Positions 24,722-33,636 of a stretch of 64,000 bases of DNA are shown piece by piece; position 1 is the stretch's first letter, and the number at the start of each line of letters is the position of its first letter. The DNA comes from CAVTWY01 sp963738575. GTDB lineage: Bacteria > Pseudomonadota > Gammaproteobacteria > Burkholderiales > Burkholderiaceae_C. The position numbers and the translations under genes are program-made. Under the pieces are notes generated by a model, which had not been told where the DNA came from, searched no databases, and saw only the letters and a list, made by a program, of their open reading frames with translations. Where the stretch lies: positions 1 to 64,000 of the forward strand of contig CAVTWY010000004.1 of NCBI GenBank assembly GCA_963738575.1. The letters are read 5' to 3'.

Positions 24722-27260
24722 AGACAGGGGGAGGCCCCACAGGAGCCGAATCATCTCGCAAGAGCATGTAGCCTGGAACATTGTCCTTCATGACACGCAA
24801 GGGGTTGGACCCGAGTCGAGACAATCCGACAAACTCGATTTGAAACAACAACCGGTTGGTGGCTTCGGCGCGCCCGGTGGACAGCCGCTCCACCACCACG
24901 CGCCCGATCCAGCAACCCGAGTCGTACTCCAGGCCAATCACCGAATCGGTGATGCGGCTGTCGCGGCGGCTGTAGTTGACGCGCCCCACCCCATAGAGTG
25001 TGCCTTGGCACGAACGGTTCCCCGAAAGATCCAGGCGCCCGCGCTCGGCGCTGGAGGGGCCCAGCGTGTCGGTTGCCCGCAGCGACGGCCCCAGCAACGG
25101 CCATTGCCATCCGACGTCGATTTGTTCGCTGGCGTCGCGCGTGAAGCGGTAAGCCACGCTGGCGGTGCGAAACGGCCCCGCCGTGTAGCGTGCCGACAAG
25201 ACTGAGCGCGTCACGCGGTCGATTTCGGGGCTGTATTGCAAAGCGCCTGCCAAGGCCCAGCGCTGGCTCAAGGCCGATTGCCCAAACAGCAAAACATCCG
25301 ACAGGCGCCGCGTCGTGGGCGACCCGTCGGGTGTGATCAGCTGGTTGCGCAGCAGCGATCGCTGCACCACCCCGGCGCGCAGACGCTCGATGCCGGTCTC
25401 GGGTTCGATCCATCGCGACGTCGCCCCAACGGTAAGTTGGTGCGAATCAGACACCCGGTCAACGCCCGAAAACGCGTTGTCCCCGAAGATTGAGACCACA
25501 TTGAAATCAGTGCCGGCCGAGTCAAAGTTGGGAAGGTTGCTTTGCTCACGGAAAGGGGTGTTGACATAGCGAACTCGCGGCTCCAGCGACTGCACGTAAG
25601 GGCGCCCAAACCAGGTCGTGCTGCGCTCGAAGGCCATGCCACCGTCAAGGCTCAAGGTGGGGATGACGCGTGTGGCCGTGGTGCGGCCATCGGCCATGGG
25701 TTCGTCGGTGCGATAGGTGGCGGCGTTGACCTTCAAGCCCGGCTCAAACCACCAACCGGGTGTGCCCCAGCGGCGGCTTAGGCTGGACACCACATGGGCG
25801 CGCCACCCCTGCGGCAGCGCGGCGTCGGCCAGTGCCCCCCCGCTGGGGCGCGTGAAGCGATTGAGCTCGGTTTCGACCGACACGTTGGCACCCACGGCGC
25901 GCCACGGTCGGCTGGCGCGCCAGCCCAGTTGGGGGCTGCGCTGGTAGGGCGACACGATCTGCGCCAGCGGGTCGTCGCCTTGCAGCACCTGCCAGTGCTG
26001 CAAGCGGGCGTAAGCGGTGCCCTCAAACGGACCCACCGTCACGGCGCGGTCGGCGCGCAAGTCTTGCGTCAACAAGCGCGGCGTGATGGTTTCGATGTGG
26101 CGCGGAAAGTCCTTCCAGTAATTGTCGTCCGACACCCGCTGCGTCAAGGCGTCGAGTCGCACGCCGCTCCAATCCGTCTCGCGGTGGCGCCACTCCAAGG
26201 CATAACGCGCCTTGCCCGTGACGCGGTCGTTGGGCAACCAGTTGGCTTGGGTGGTGCCGCGGTGCGTGGCACCGAGGTAACGGTATTCGGCGCCCAGGGC
26301 CAAATTGCGACGCGAGTACAGCGTGGGCGACAGCGTTACGTCATGGTTAGGCGCCACGTTCCAGTAATACGGCAGCGCCAACTCCAGACCCTTCTTGTTG
26401 TCCAGGTTGATGGCCGGGGGCAACCACCCCGACTTGCGCTCGTCGGTGATCGGAAACCGCAGCACCGGCGCTGCCAGAACGGGAACGCCAAAAAACGTTA
26501 ACACCGCCCCTTCAGCCACGCCCTCGTTGGCGTCAAAGTCAAGCCGCACGCGTGAGCTTTTCAGCAACCAAGCGGGCGTCTGCCCACTGGCCTCGTCGCG
26601 TGGGCAACTGGTGTAATCGGCCTGACTCATCAACGTGCGGTCTTCACCCAAAAAGTCAATGCGCCGCGCTCGACCGCCAGCGCCGGTGCGCGCAAAATAA
26701 TACTGCGGGTCGAGCACGTAACCCTCAAACCTCGACACCTGCATCTCCAAGCTGCGCCCCAGGTACACGTCGCCACCGCGGTCGATGCGGATGCCCCCTT
26801 GGGCGCGAGCGGTGTCGCTCACGATGTCGTAAGTCAGCAGGTCGGTGCGCAGCGTGATGGGGCCTTGGCGCAACATCACCGACCCTTCGGCCCGCACGCT
26901 GCGCTCGTGCTCACCACTGAGACGGTCAGCGTCCACGGTGATGGGGGCGCCCGTGTCGCGTCGGACACGCTCGAGTACCGGCGATTTGCGAAAGCGCGCC
27001 ACGCTGGACACCGGGGTGCAACTGGCCGCTTCTTCAATGCGCGGCAGGGTGCTGGCAGGTGTTGCCGATGCCGATGCCGATGCAGGTGCCGGGTCAACGG
27101 CCACCGCTTGCGCGTTGGCCGAACCCCCAGGCAGGCACATGCCCAGCGCCGTCGTGATCACCATCGCCCCATCGCGCCACACGGCGGCCGCGATTGACTG
27201 GCGGGCGGGTTTTTTGCGGTGCTGCGGGGGTGGTCGGGGCGTTGGGTGTCGAGACGTCAT
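24714..27260 (-). CDS. lptD: LPS-assembly protein LptD
   Basis: 848 aa from the ATG at 27260; an upstream start at 27323 is possible but adds 21 residues in the divergent promoter region. The N-terminal signal region contains a repetitive Ala/Ser stretch (PASASASATPAS). The periplasmic OstA domain is visible (ITVDADRLSGEHERSVRAEG, DIVSDTARAQGG) and is followed by a long beta-barrel rich in aromatic strands (TLYSRRNLALGAEYRYLG). Cysteines for the LptD disulfides are present (SCTPVSS, SCPRDE, NRSCQG, SGCWIG). Role: outer-membrane LPS translocon with LptE. Confidence 0.95.
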   Translation of the reverse strand: MTSRHPTPRPPPQHRKKPARQSIAAAVWRDGAMVITTALGMCLPGGSANAQAVAVDPAPASASASATPASTLPRIEEAASCTPVSSVARFRKSPVLERVRRDTGAPITVDADRLSGEHERSVRAEGSVMLRQGPITLRTDLLTYDIVSDTARAQGGIRIDRGGDVYLGRSLEMQVSRFEGYVLDPQYYFARTGAGGRARRIDFLGEDRTLMSQADYTSCPRDEASGQTPAWLLKSSRVRLDFDANEGVAEGAVLTFFGVPVLAAPVLRFPITDERKSGWLPPAINLDNKKGLELALPYYWNVAPNHDVTLSPTLYSRRNLALGAEYRYLGATHRGTTQANWLPNDRVTGKARYALEWRHRETDWSGVRLDALTQRVSDDNYWKDFPRHIETITPRLLTQDLRADRAVTVGPFEGTAYARLQHWQVLQGDDPLAQIVSPYQRSPQLGWRASRPWRAVGANVSVETELNRFTRPSGGALADAALPQGWRAHVVSSLSRRWGTPGWWFEPGLKVNAATYRTDEPMADGRTTATRVIPTLSLDGGMAFERSTTWFGRPYVQSLEPRVRYVNTPFREQSNLPNFDSAGTDFNVVSIFGDNAFSGVDRVSDSHQLTVGATSRWIEPETGIERLRAGVVQRSLLRNQLITPDGSPTTRRLSDVLLFGQSALSQRWALAGALQYSPEIDRVTRSVLSARYTAGPFRTASVAYRFTRDASEQIDVGWQWPLLGPSLRATDTLGPSSAERGRLDLSGNRSCQGTLYGVGRVNYSRRDSRITDSVIGLEYDSGCWIGRVVVERLSTGRAEATNRLLFQIEFVGLSRLGSNPLRVMKDNVPGYMLLRDDSAPVGPPPVYE

Positions 27261-27399
27261 GGGCAAGCCAGCGTCCCCCAAGGGGCTCTGACCAACTCGG
27301 GGCACAGCGATTTGTAGAATCAATTATCCACGACACCCCTCACCTAAGCGACGCTGCTGCTGCTGCGTGGACCCGCACCGTCGCCATTGGCTGCCCTTC

Positions 27400-28452
27400 A
27401 TGTCCTTTTCGCCCGCCGCCGTGACGTGGCCCACTGCCCAGCGCCATGCCGACTTTGACCGTTGGTTTGCGCCTTTGGTGGCCACGCATCACCTAGACGC
27501 ATCGACGCTGCGCCCAGCGTCGGCCGATGCCAGCTTCAGGCGCTACTTGCGCGTCAACGGGGCAAACGACACCACCTACATCGTGATGGACGCACCACCA
27601 CCTCAAGAAGACGTGCGCCCCTTCATCGACGTGGCCGCGCGCATCCAGGCTGCACAACTGCATGGCCCGCAGGTGCTGGCCAGCGACGCAGAGCATGGCT
27701 TTGTCTTGCTCAGTGACCTGGGGGCGACGCTGTACTTGACAGCATTGAACGACGCCAGCCCCGCGCAAGCCGACCACCTGATGCGAGAAGCCTTCAGCGC
27801 GTTGGTGCACTGGCAGCAGCGTGTCGACGCCGCCGGGCTGCCACCCTACGACCACGCCTTGCTGCTGCGTGAGGTGCAGCTTTTTCCGCAGTGGTGCGTG
27901 GCGCAGGAGTTCAACATCACCTGGAACGAAGCGCAGTTGAAGGTGTGGCAGCAGGTGGTGGACAAACTCATCACCCGCGCCTTGGCCCAAGCCACCGTGG
28001 CGGTGCACCGCGACTGGATGCCGCGCAACTTGATGGTGACCGAGCCCAACCCAGCCATCCTCGACTTTCAAGACGCGGTGCTGGGCCCCATCAGCTACGA
28101 CGTCGCGTCGATGCTGCGCGACGCCTTCATCAGTTGGGACGAAGCCCAAGAGCTCGACTGGGCGGTGCGCTATTGGGAGCAGGCCCGCCACGCCGGTTTG
28201 CCGGTGCCCAGTGACTTTGCCGACTTTTGGCAAGACGTGGAGTGGATGGGCCTGCAGCGTCACCTCAAGGTGCTGGGCATCTTCTGCCGCCTCAAGCACC
28301 GCGACGGCAAACCCAAGTACGCCCAAGACCTGCCCCGCTTCTTTGCCTACGTCACCCGCGTGGCCAAACGCTACCGCGACTTGCAGCCGCTGCTGGCGCT
28401 GATCGAGCCGATGAGCGGGATGAAGGACCAGGTAGGGTTTTCGATGCGGTGA
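27400..28452 (+). CDS. amgK: Aminoglycoside-phosphotransferase-fold kinase, probable N-acetylmuramate/N-acetylglucosamine kinase
   Basis: 350 aa from the ATG at 27400. The kinase core is clear: VAVHRDWMPRNLMVTEPNPAILDFQDAVLGPISYDVASML, with HRDxxxxN and the DFQD metal-binding Asp. Divergent from lptD, where AmgK is found in pseudomonads and many betaproteobacteria. Role by family: anomeric phosphorylation of cell-wall sugars in peptidoglycan recycling. The usual partner murU (nucleotidyltransferase) does not follow here. The nearby AmpG-like permease at 60.6 kb fits a recycling theme, but the link is only suggestive. Confidence 0.8.
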   Translation: MSFSPAAVTWPTAQRHADFDRWFAPLVATHHLDASTLRPASADASFRRYLRVNGANDTTYIVMDAPPPQEDVRPFIDVAARIQAAQLHGPQVLASDAEHGFVLLSDLGATLYLTALNDASPAQADHLMREAFSALVHWQQRVDAAGLPPYDHALLLREVQLFPQWCVAQEFNITWNEAQLKVWQQVVDKLITRALAQATVAVHRDWMPRNLMVTEPNPAILDFQDAVLGPISYDVASMLRDAFISWDEAQELDWAVRYWEQARHAGLPVPSDFADFWQDVEWMGLQRHLKVLGIFCRLKHRDGKPKYAQDLPRFFAYVTRVAKRYRDLQPLLALIEPMSGMKDQVGFSMR

Positions 28453-28511
28453 TGCGTCACGCCTTGCCCATCAACCCAACGCTAAGCACGTCAAACCGAA
28501 AGGAACTTCTC

Positions 28512-28922
28512 ATGGTCACCCCTGTCATGGCCCGCTGCACTTGTGGCGGTTTGCGGTTCACGTCAACCCGCGAGCCCATCCTTCAGCTAACCTGCCACTG
28601 CGCGCAGTGCAGGTCGGTGTCCAAGACGTCGTCCACCAACTTCGCATTCTTCAAGCTCGCTGACACCGAGGTGAGCGGCCAAACCGTTGTGCACAGCTTC
28701 ACCGCCGATTCCGGGGCCAAAACCATGCGCGAGACCTGCGCTGCTTGTGGCGACATGCTGCTGGATCGCACCGAAGGCTTTCCCAAACTCATCGGCGTGG
28801 TGGCCGACCGCATCCAGCCGCCGTACGCGTTTGAGCCGCGTTGCCATGTTTGGGTGGACAGCAAGCTTGCTGGGGTTGCGGTGCCGGAAGGGGCTGAGGT
28901 GTTTGAGCGTGGGATGCAATGA
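28512..28922 (+). CDS. GFA-family (glutathione-dependent formaldehyde-activating-like) protein
   Basis: 136 aa; AAAGGAA 7 bases before the ATG selects 28512. Zinc-ligand cysteines are in place: ARCTCGGLRF, CHCAQCRS and ETCAACGDML. The family (Gfa/CENP-V domain) binds zinc and in a few cases catalyses S-hydroxymethylglutathione formation; most members have unknown function. The last four bases overlap the start of an AbrB-like remnant (ATGA). Confidence 0.88.
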   Translation: MVTPVMARCTCGGLRFTSTREPILQLTCHCAQCRSVSKTSSTNFAFFKLADTEVSGQTVVHSFTADSGAKTMRETCAACGDMLLDRTEGFPKLIGVVADRIQPPYAFEPRCHVWVDSKLAGVAVPEGAEVFERGMQ

Positions 28923-29050
28923 GTAGGATTGAGAAGCATGAAGTTCGGATGCGACGCAACCGTCAAGTTACCCTTCCGGCGCGCATTGTTCGTGAGGCCA
29001 AGATCAAGGGCGGACTCAAGAGTGAAGCGCAACATTCAGCGTATCAATGA
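28919..29050 (+). pseudogene. Truncated AbrB/MazE-type antitoxin
   Basis: A 43-codon frame reads EVRMRRNRQVTLPARIVREA then KIKGG before losing family resemblance and stopping. The first half is the swapped-hairpin AbrB DNA-binding motif and resembles the intact antitoxin at 30456 (IRMRRKHQVTLPASIVRAAK), though the nucleotide sequences have diverged. The C-terminal half and any toxin partner are missing. Confidence 0.65.
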
Positions 29051-29086
29051 ACTTGTGAGACCCTTCGCGGCAACCCAATCAGCACC

Positions 29087-29560
29087 TCACCGCCGAAACA
29101 TAACGTCATACTCAAACCTACGCACCACGGTCGCCGCAATCGAAGCTGCGGTCGGATGCCTTGGGTTGATCAGCACAATCTGTTCTTCGGGCACGATCAC
29201 CGAAGGCACAACCAAAATGGCCGAGCTGAGTGACGCGAGCCAGGTTGAGCCAACGCGGCTGCTGGCAGCGCCCGCGGGGATGGCAGCCCAGGCAGGCGAC
29301 AGCATGGCAGGCGTGAGCGTCTGTCGCTTGGCCCACGTGGCGGTGGGCACATCGATCTCGATCAGAAAGCGATTGAGCGGAAGGCCGGTGGTGTCAACAT
29401 GCGCCGATGTTTCCAAAACGGCCATGGCGCGCGTGGTGGCACAGTAGACCACGGGCTCTTGGTCGTTGTTCCAGCGCCCGGGTGAACGTGCAGCGCCACC
29501 ACCTGTCAAATCGTCGGCGCGGTAGCTGCGCGTTTCGGCCGCGACGCGCCAAAGCCTCAT
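29087..29560 (-). CDS. RES-domain toxin
   Basis: 157 aa. The RES family pattern is visible: RLWRVA at the N-terminus, GGGAARSPGRWNN (Arg/Gly loop), VVYCATTRAMAVLETSAHVD (conserved Glu) and a late Ser-rich strand SSAILVVPSVIVPEEQIVLINPRHP. Family knowledge: RES toxins degrade NAD+ and arrest growth. Its start overlaps the upstream antitoxin by 4 bp, so it is translated coupled to it; antitoxin-first order is standard for Xre-RES pairs. Confidence 0.9.
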   Translation of the reverse strand: MRLWRVAAETRSYRADDLTGGGAARSPGRWNNDQEPVVYCATTRAMAVLETSAHVDTTGLPLNRFLIEIDVPTATWAKRQTLTPAMLSPAWAAIPAGAASSRVGSTWLASLSSAILVVPSVIVPEEQIVLINPRHPTAASIAATVVRRFEYDVMFRR

Positions 29561-30261
29561 TGGTAGGCGCCACTGCGACTGGCGCCAAGCAAACGCGCCA
29601 CCAGCGTGGCGCCAGCAGGCGTGTCCATCAGCTCGGATGGCTTGCGCCCGCCGAGTGCTGGCTGGGGTCGTTCAAGCCACTGCGCCAACCATTTGGTGGT
29701 GTCAAACGACTTGGCCTGCGCCGCCGTGCTGTCATCGACAACGTCTTGCGCCAAACCCAGCAAGCGAATCAATGCGATCGCTGCTTGTCCCGCTTGGCCA
29801 TCAAGCCGTAAATTGCCAAGCAACTTGCGAGCCGCCGTGGCCTTGGGCACGCGCAGGATTTCCAAGAGCCTGGTGAGGGGCATGTTCATGCTTTTGCCCA
29901 TGTCGCGAATGATGGTGGATCGCACCCCGTGGCGCTCTAATTCAACGAGCGCCAAGGCATCGGCCTGCCAGACTTTTTGAACAAACGCATCAAACCCGTC
30001 ACCTTCGGCATAGTCGGGGGCACCCGGCGACTTTGCCACTTGCTTGGTTGGGGCCTCGTCGGGAGTCATCTCACCCAAAAAGTACTTTTTGCTTCCGACC
30101 ACCCCGGCGAGCTTTTTCTTTGACCTGGGTAGGCCAATGGTTGGTTTGTCTGCAAACCAAGGCTCTTTAACAGGCAGCAATTTCTTTTTGGCTGGCACTC
30201 GGGTAGTAGCGCGCGCTTCGTATCCATCGGGCGTTGAGGGTACGGGGCGAGTGGTTGGCAT
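29557..30261 (-). CDS. Xre/ParS/MbcA-type antitoxin with long N-terminal extension
   Basis: 234 aa. Residues ~100-234 carry the antitoxin: a Xre-like HTH region (IIRDMGKSMNMPLTRLLEILRVPKATAARKLLG) and the DUF2384 C-terminal domain (TKWLAQWLERPQPALGGRKPSELMDTPAG). The first ~95 residues are Lys/Pro/Ala-rich and low in complexity, so the protein is longer than usual for this family (about 130-170 aa). Role: neutralises the RES toxin and probably autorepresses. Operator candidate at 30283-30302. Confidence 0.88.
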   Translation of the reverse strand: MPTTRPVPSTPDGYEARATTRVPAKKKLLPVKEPWFADKPTIGLPRSKKKLAGVVGSKKYFLGEMTPDEAPTKQVAKSPGAPDYAEGDGFDAFVQKVWQADALALVELERHGVRSTIIRDMGKSMNMPLTRLLEILRVPKATAARKLLGNLRLDGQAGQAAIALIRLLGLAQDVVDDSTAAQAKSFDTTKWLAQWLERPQPALGGRKPSELMDTPAGATLVARLLGASRSGAYQ

Positions 30262-30282
30262 GGCTCGACTCTTTGATTCGAA

Positions 30283-30302
30283 TGAGATTTATTATAGTCT
30301 CA
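30283..30302 (-). promoter_or_regulatory. Promoter/operator candidate of the Xre-RES operon
   Basis: TGAGA (30283-30287) and TCTCA (30298-30302) form an interrupted palindrome around TTTATTATAG; read on the minus strand this contains TATAAT, a perfect -10, about 30 bp before the antitoxin start. A repressor bound here would cover the -10, as expected for autoregulation. Inferred from position and sequence only. Confidence 0.55.
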
Positions 30303-30455
30303 AACGAGTCTTTCATGCCTACAACGCGGCTACCGCGAATTCGCCGACGAATCGTCGAGACCGTTGCCGATTGCAGCGCGCCAATTTGACTTGCCATTTT
30401 TCTGATGTCTTACTAAAATTCACGAAGTCATACTTCTAACCTACAAAGCATCACC

Positions 30456-30704
30456 ATGCCCGAAATTCGAATGCGCCGCAAACACCAAGTGACCCTCCCA
30501 GCCAGCATTGTCCGTGCGGCCAAGATCGAGCCAGATGACAAGCTCAACGTCACGTTTGCAAACGGCGCCATCGTCATCACACCCAAAAACCCAGCAGCCT
30601 CCGAGGTGCTGGATGTGATGTCTTTCGCAGGCATCGGGCGTGGACTTTGGGGCGAAACCCCCGACGATGTCACCAGCGCCATGCGCAACCTTCGCAGCGA
30701 ATGA
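30456..30704 (+). CDS. AbrB/MazE-family antitoxin
   Basis: 82 aa. The N-terminal AbrB fold is exact to type: MPEIRMRRKHQVTLPASIVR, then the second half-hairpin DKLNVTFANGAIVITPKN. The C-terminal tail ending LWGETPDDVTSAMRNLR is the toxin-binding part. Its stop overlaps the next ATG (ATGA), so antitoxin and PIN toxin are translationally coupled. The A/T-rich 30262-30455 segment holds promoters for this operon and, in the other direction, for Xre-RES. Confidence 0.9.
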   Translation: MPEIRMRRKHQVTLPASIVRAAKIEPDDKLNVTFANGAIVITPKNPAASEVLDVMSFAGIGRGLWGETPDDVTSAMRNLRSE

Positions 30705-31171
30705 CACCCATCGAAAATGCCATCGCCCGCATGGCGGGACACCGTGTCTACATCGACACCAATGTTTTCATCTACTTTTTGGCTCATGAAGGCGCGATGC
30801 ATCAGGTCGTCGCGCCCATCATGCAGGCATGCGCGTCACGAACAATCTTTGGCTTCACGGGAGAACTCGTGATCGCGGAAGTGATGGTTCACCCGTACCG
30901 CAGTGGTGACGCGTCACTCATCGCTCGCTTCAAGAGTTTCTTCCGGCAGAAGAACTTTCTCTCCATTGCGGACCACGAACCTCGCTTCTTCGACGAGGCA
31001 GCAATGATTGCCGGCCAGCAGCGTCTCAAGCTCATGGATGCCATTCACTACCGCACGGCCATCGAAGCTGGTTGCCGATTCTTTGTGACACACGACAAAG
31101 ATTTCAACGCGATTGAATCGACCGCGAGCATGGAGGTTATTCGTTTGACAGACCTTGCCAAGCAAATTTAG
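30701..31171 (+). CDS. PIN-domain ribonuclease toxin
   Basis: 156 aa from the ATG at 30701. PIN metal-site residues: D in VYIDTNVFIYFLA, E in GELVIAEVMVHPY, D in KLMDAIHYRTAIEAGC and D in FFVTHDKDF. The order and spacing are normal. It forms a type II pair with the AbrB-like antitoxin, a common alternative partner for PIN toxins. RNA target unknown. It starts about 160 bp after... the divergent Xre-RES operon's start region, making a compact two-pair island. Confidence 0.9.
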   Translation: MTPIENAIARMAGHRVYIDTNVFIYFLAHEGAMHQVVAPIMQACASRTIFGFTGELVIAEVMVHPYRSGDASLIARFKSFFRQKNFLSIADHEPRFFDEAAMIAGQQRLKLMDAIHYRTAIEAGCRFFVTHDKDFNAIESTASMEVIRLTDLAKQI

Positions 31172-31229
31172 CTCGCTACCCATATCGCTCTATCTGCGGG
31201 CTGCCGTGGGCTAGCCTTGGCGCACCAAC

Positions 31230-32708
31230 CTAAGGGCAGGCCGCCATCACGCTTGCCACCGAAGCCGTCAACCGCTTGGCATACGGCACGTGCAAAAACT
31301 CGTTGGGGCCGTGGGCGTTGCTCTTGGGGCCTAACACCCCACACACCATCATCTGCGCCTTGGGGAAGCCTTGCTGCAGCATGCTCATCAAGGGGATGGT
31401 GCCGCCCTGGCCAATGAAACCCACAGGCGCACCAAACGCAGCCTGGGACGCTTGATTGAGCGCTGAGTGCAGCCACGGCGCCAGCTCGGGCGCGTTCCAG
31501 CCGGTGGCGCCCATCATGCCGGCGCGTCCGTCGGGGTGAAACGTGACGCGGGCGTTGTAGGGCGCGTTGTCCTCAAGCAGCGCTTTGAGCTTGATGGCGG
31601 CCGTGTGCCCGTCCACCAACGGCGGCAGGCGCAGACTCAGTTTAAACGCGGTGTACGGGCGCAGCACGTTGCCCGCGTTGCCGATGTCGGGCATGCCCTC
31701 AACGCCCGTCACTGACAAGGTGGGCCGCCACGTGCGGTTGAGCAAGGCGTGTGAAGGGTCGGTGGTGGTGGGCAGGGCGAGCGCGCCATCGGCCCCGCAG
31801 GCCCAAGGGAAGCGCTTGTAGACCTCCTCGCCCAAGATCTGCGCGGTGGCACGGGCCTGCGCCTGGCGTGCGTCTGGAATCTGGCAATGAAAGGACTCAG
31901 GCAACAACTCACCCGTCGCGCTGTTTTCCAGCCGGTCAAGCAACTGGCGCAAGATGCGAAACGACGACGGCACCAGGCCGCTGGCGTCGCCCGAATGCAC
32001 GCCCTCGGTCAGCACCTCCACCTTGAGCGTGCCCGTCACGTTGCCGCGCAAACTGGTGGTTAGCCAAAGCTGGTCGTAGTTGCCCGCGCCCGAGTCGAGG
32101 CACACCACCAGGCTCACGTTGCCCAAGCGGGGTTTGAGCTTGTCGAGGTACACCGGCAGGTCAAACGAGCCACTTTCTTCACAGCTTTCGATCAAACCCA
32201 CGCAGCGGGGGCGCGGCACGCCCTTGGCGTCCAGCGCCAAGATGGCCGCCAGCGACGCGTACACGGCATAACCGTCGTCGGCGCCGCCGCGACCGTACAG
32301 CAAGCCGTCGTCGGTGTACTTGGGCGTCCACGGCCCCAGGTCACTGCGCCAGCCGTTGAACTCGGGCTGCTTGTCCAGATGCCCGTACAGCAGCACGGTG
32401 TCAGTGGAGCCCGCGCGCGTGGCGGGCGCCTCAAAAAAGATCACCGGCGTGCGGCCTTCGATGCGGATGACTTCGAGCTTCAGGCCCACCACCTTTTTGC
32501 CCTCGACCCAAGCGGCAGCTTCACGCACCACCTGGTCGACGTGGCCGTTGGCGGCCCACTGGGCGTCGAACATGGGGCTCTTGGCGGGGATGGCGATGTA
32601 GCGCGTCAGGGCGGCCACGATTTCATCGTCCCACAGCCGGTCGGTGTAGGCGCTGAGGGCAGCTTGGTCAACTGCCGGGTTGGCGTTGGTCGAAACAGGA
32701 TTGTTCAT
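31230..32708 (-). CDS. M20-family metallopeptidase
   Basis: 492 aa, the size of the dipeptidase/carnosinase-like M20 branch. Metal-site motifs: LLYGHLDKQPEFNGW (His and Asp), LYGRGGADDGYAVYA (bridging Asp) and CVGLIESCEESGSFD (catalytic Glu pair). A lid/dimerisation domain lies between about 210 and 370. No signal peptide, so cytoplasmic. Role: hydrolysis of dipeptides or acyl-amino acids; the substrate is unresolved. It overlaps the upstream hydrolase gene by 4 bp, forming a two-gene operon. Confidence 0.9.
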   Translation of the reverse strand: MNNPVSTNANPAVDQAALSAYTDRLWDDEIVAALTRYIAIPAKSPMFDAQWAANGHVDQVVREAAAWVEGKKVVGLKLEVIRIEGRTPVIFFEAPATRAGSTDTVLLYGHLDKQPEFNGWRSDLGPWTPKYTDDGLLYGRGGADDGYAVYASLAAILALDAKGVPRPRCVGLIESCEESGSFDLPVYLDKLKPRLGNVSLVVCLDSGAGNYDQLWLTTSLRGNVTGTLKVEVLTEGVHSGDASGLVPSSFRILRQLLDRLENSATGELLPESFHCQIPDARQAQARATAQILGEEVYKRFPWACGADGALALPTTTDPSHALLNRTWRPTLSVTGVEGMPDIGNAGNVLRPYTAFKLSLRLPPLVDGHTAAIKLKALLEDNAPYNARVTFHPDGRAGMMGATGWNAPELAPWLHSALNQASQAAFGAPVGFIGQGGTIPLMSMLQQGFPKAQMMVCGVLGPKSNAHGPNEFLHVPYAKRLTASVASVMAACP

Positions 32709-33613
32709 GCGCCGTGCTCGTCCAGCCAGCGAAGCGTGGTGCGCAAGGGGCGCGCGCGCTCGGGCTCGTTGAAGATCTCGTGCGCCATCGACTCAAAGCA
32801 CTTGGCCGTCACCCACTCGGGCGGCGCCTTGATGGCGAATTGCAAGCTGCCTTTGGGCGACACGCATTGGTCGGCACCCGCCCAAAGCAGCAGGGTGGGC
32901 AGCGACCACACCGGTGCGTAGCGGTGCACAAACTCAGCCCCGTCAACCATGAAGCGCACCAATCGCGGCGTGACGCGGTCATGCACCAAAGGGTCTTTGC
33001 GGTAGGCCTGCACCACCTCGGGGTTGGTGCTCACCCAGTCAGCCTCCAGGCTGTTGTTCATGGCCGTGTCGGGTGCCAGCGGCCCGAGCATGCTCAGCAG
33101 GGCTCGCTGCGGCGCCGAAAGGCCCAGCTCCAGCGCAGGTGACGACAGCACCAACGCGTCCACGCGCCGGTGCCATGACGGCGCATGTTGGTTCACGGCC
33201 ATGCCTTGGGCCACGAAGCGCGCCGCCACCATGCCGCCCAGGCTGTGCCCCAGCAGCACCACGGGCCCATCGCGCATCTCACGCACCTGGTCGATGATGC
33301 GGCTGAGGTCGCGCAGCAGGCTGTCGTCGCGCGGGATGCGACCCCGCGCACCACCCGATGCACCGTGGCCGCGGTGGTCGTAACCACACACATGCCAATG
33401 CGCGGCGTTGAGGTCATTGGCCAGCGCGTCGTAGCGGCCGATGTGCTCGCCCAAACCGTGCACAAGGATCACGGTGCCCAGCGCACCATGCCCGGTGTGC
33501 CAGTGACGCACGTGCAGTGGCACGCCGTCGTCGGTGTGCACGGGTTCCATCACACGCCAATCCAAGCGCTCGGGCACCACCACAGGTTTGCGACTCACCG
33601 ACATCTGCGCCAT
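32705..33613 (-). CDS. Alpha/beta hydrolase, monoacylglycerol-lipase-like
   Basis: 302 aa. Serine hydrolase elements: oxyanion HGLGEHIGRYDALANDL, GYDHRGHGASGGARG, nucleophile elbow GHSLGGMVAARF, and a late Asp/His pair (WAGADQCVSP, ESMAHEIFNEPER). The HG(L)GEH...DHRGHGxS pattern is that of the monoglyceride lipase/lysophospholipase branch (Hydrolase_4). Start at 33613 or an internal ATG at 33604. Coupled to the downstream M20 peptidase. Confidence 0.88.
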   Translation of the reverse strand: MAQMSVSRKPVVVPERLDWRVMEPVHTDDGVPLHVRHWHTGHGALGTVILVHGLGEHIGRYDALANDLNAAHWHVCGYDHRGHGASGGARGRIPRDDSLLRDLSRIIDQVREMRDGPVVLLGHSLGGMVAARFVAQGMAVNQHAPSWHRRVDALVLSSPALELGLSAPQRALLSMLGPLAPDTAMNNSLEADWVSTNPEVVQAYRKDPLVHDRVTPRLVRFMVDGAEFVHRYAPVWSLPTLLLWAGADQCVSPKGSLQFAIKAPPEWVTAKCFESMAHEIFNEPERARPLRTTLRWLDEHGA

Positions 33614-33636
33614 GCATCCCTTTCAACGGATGTTGA

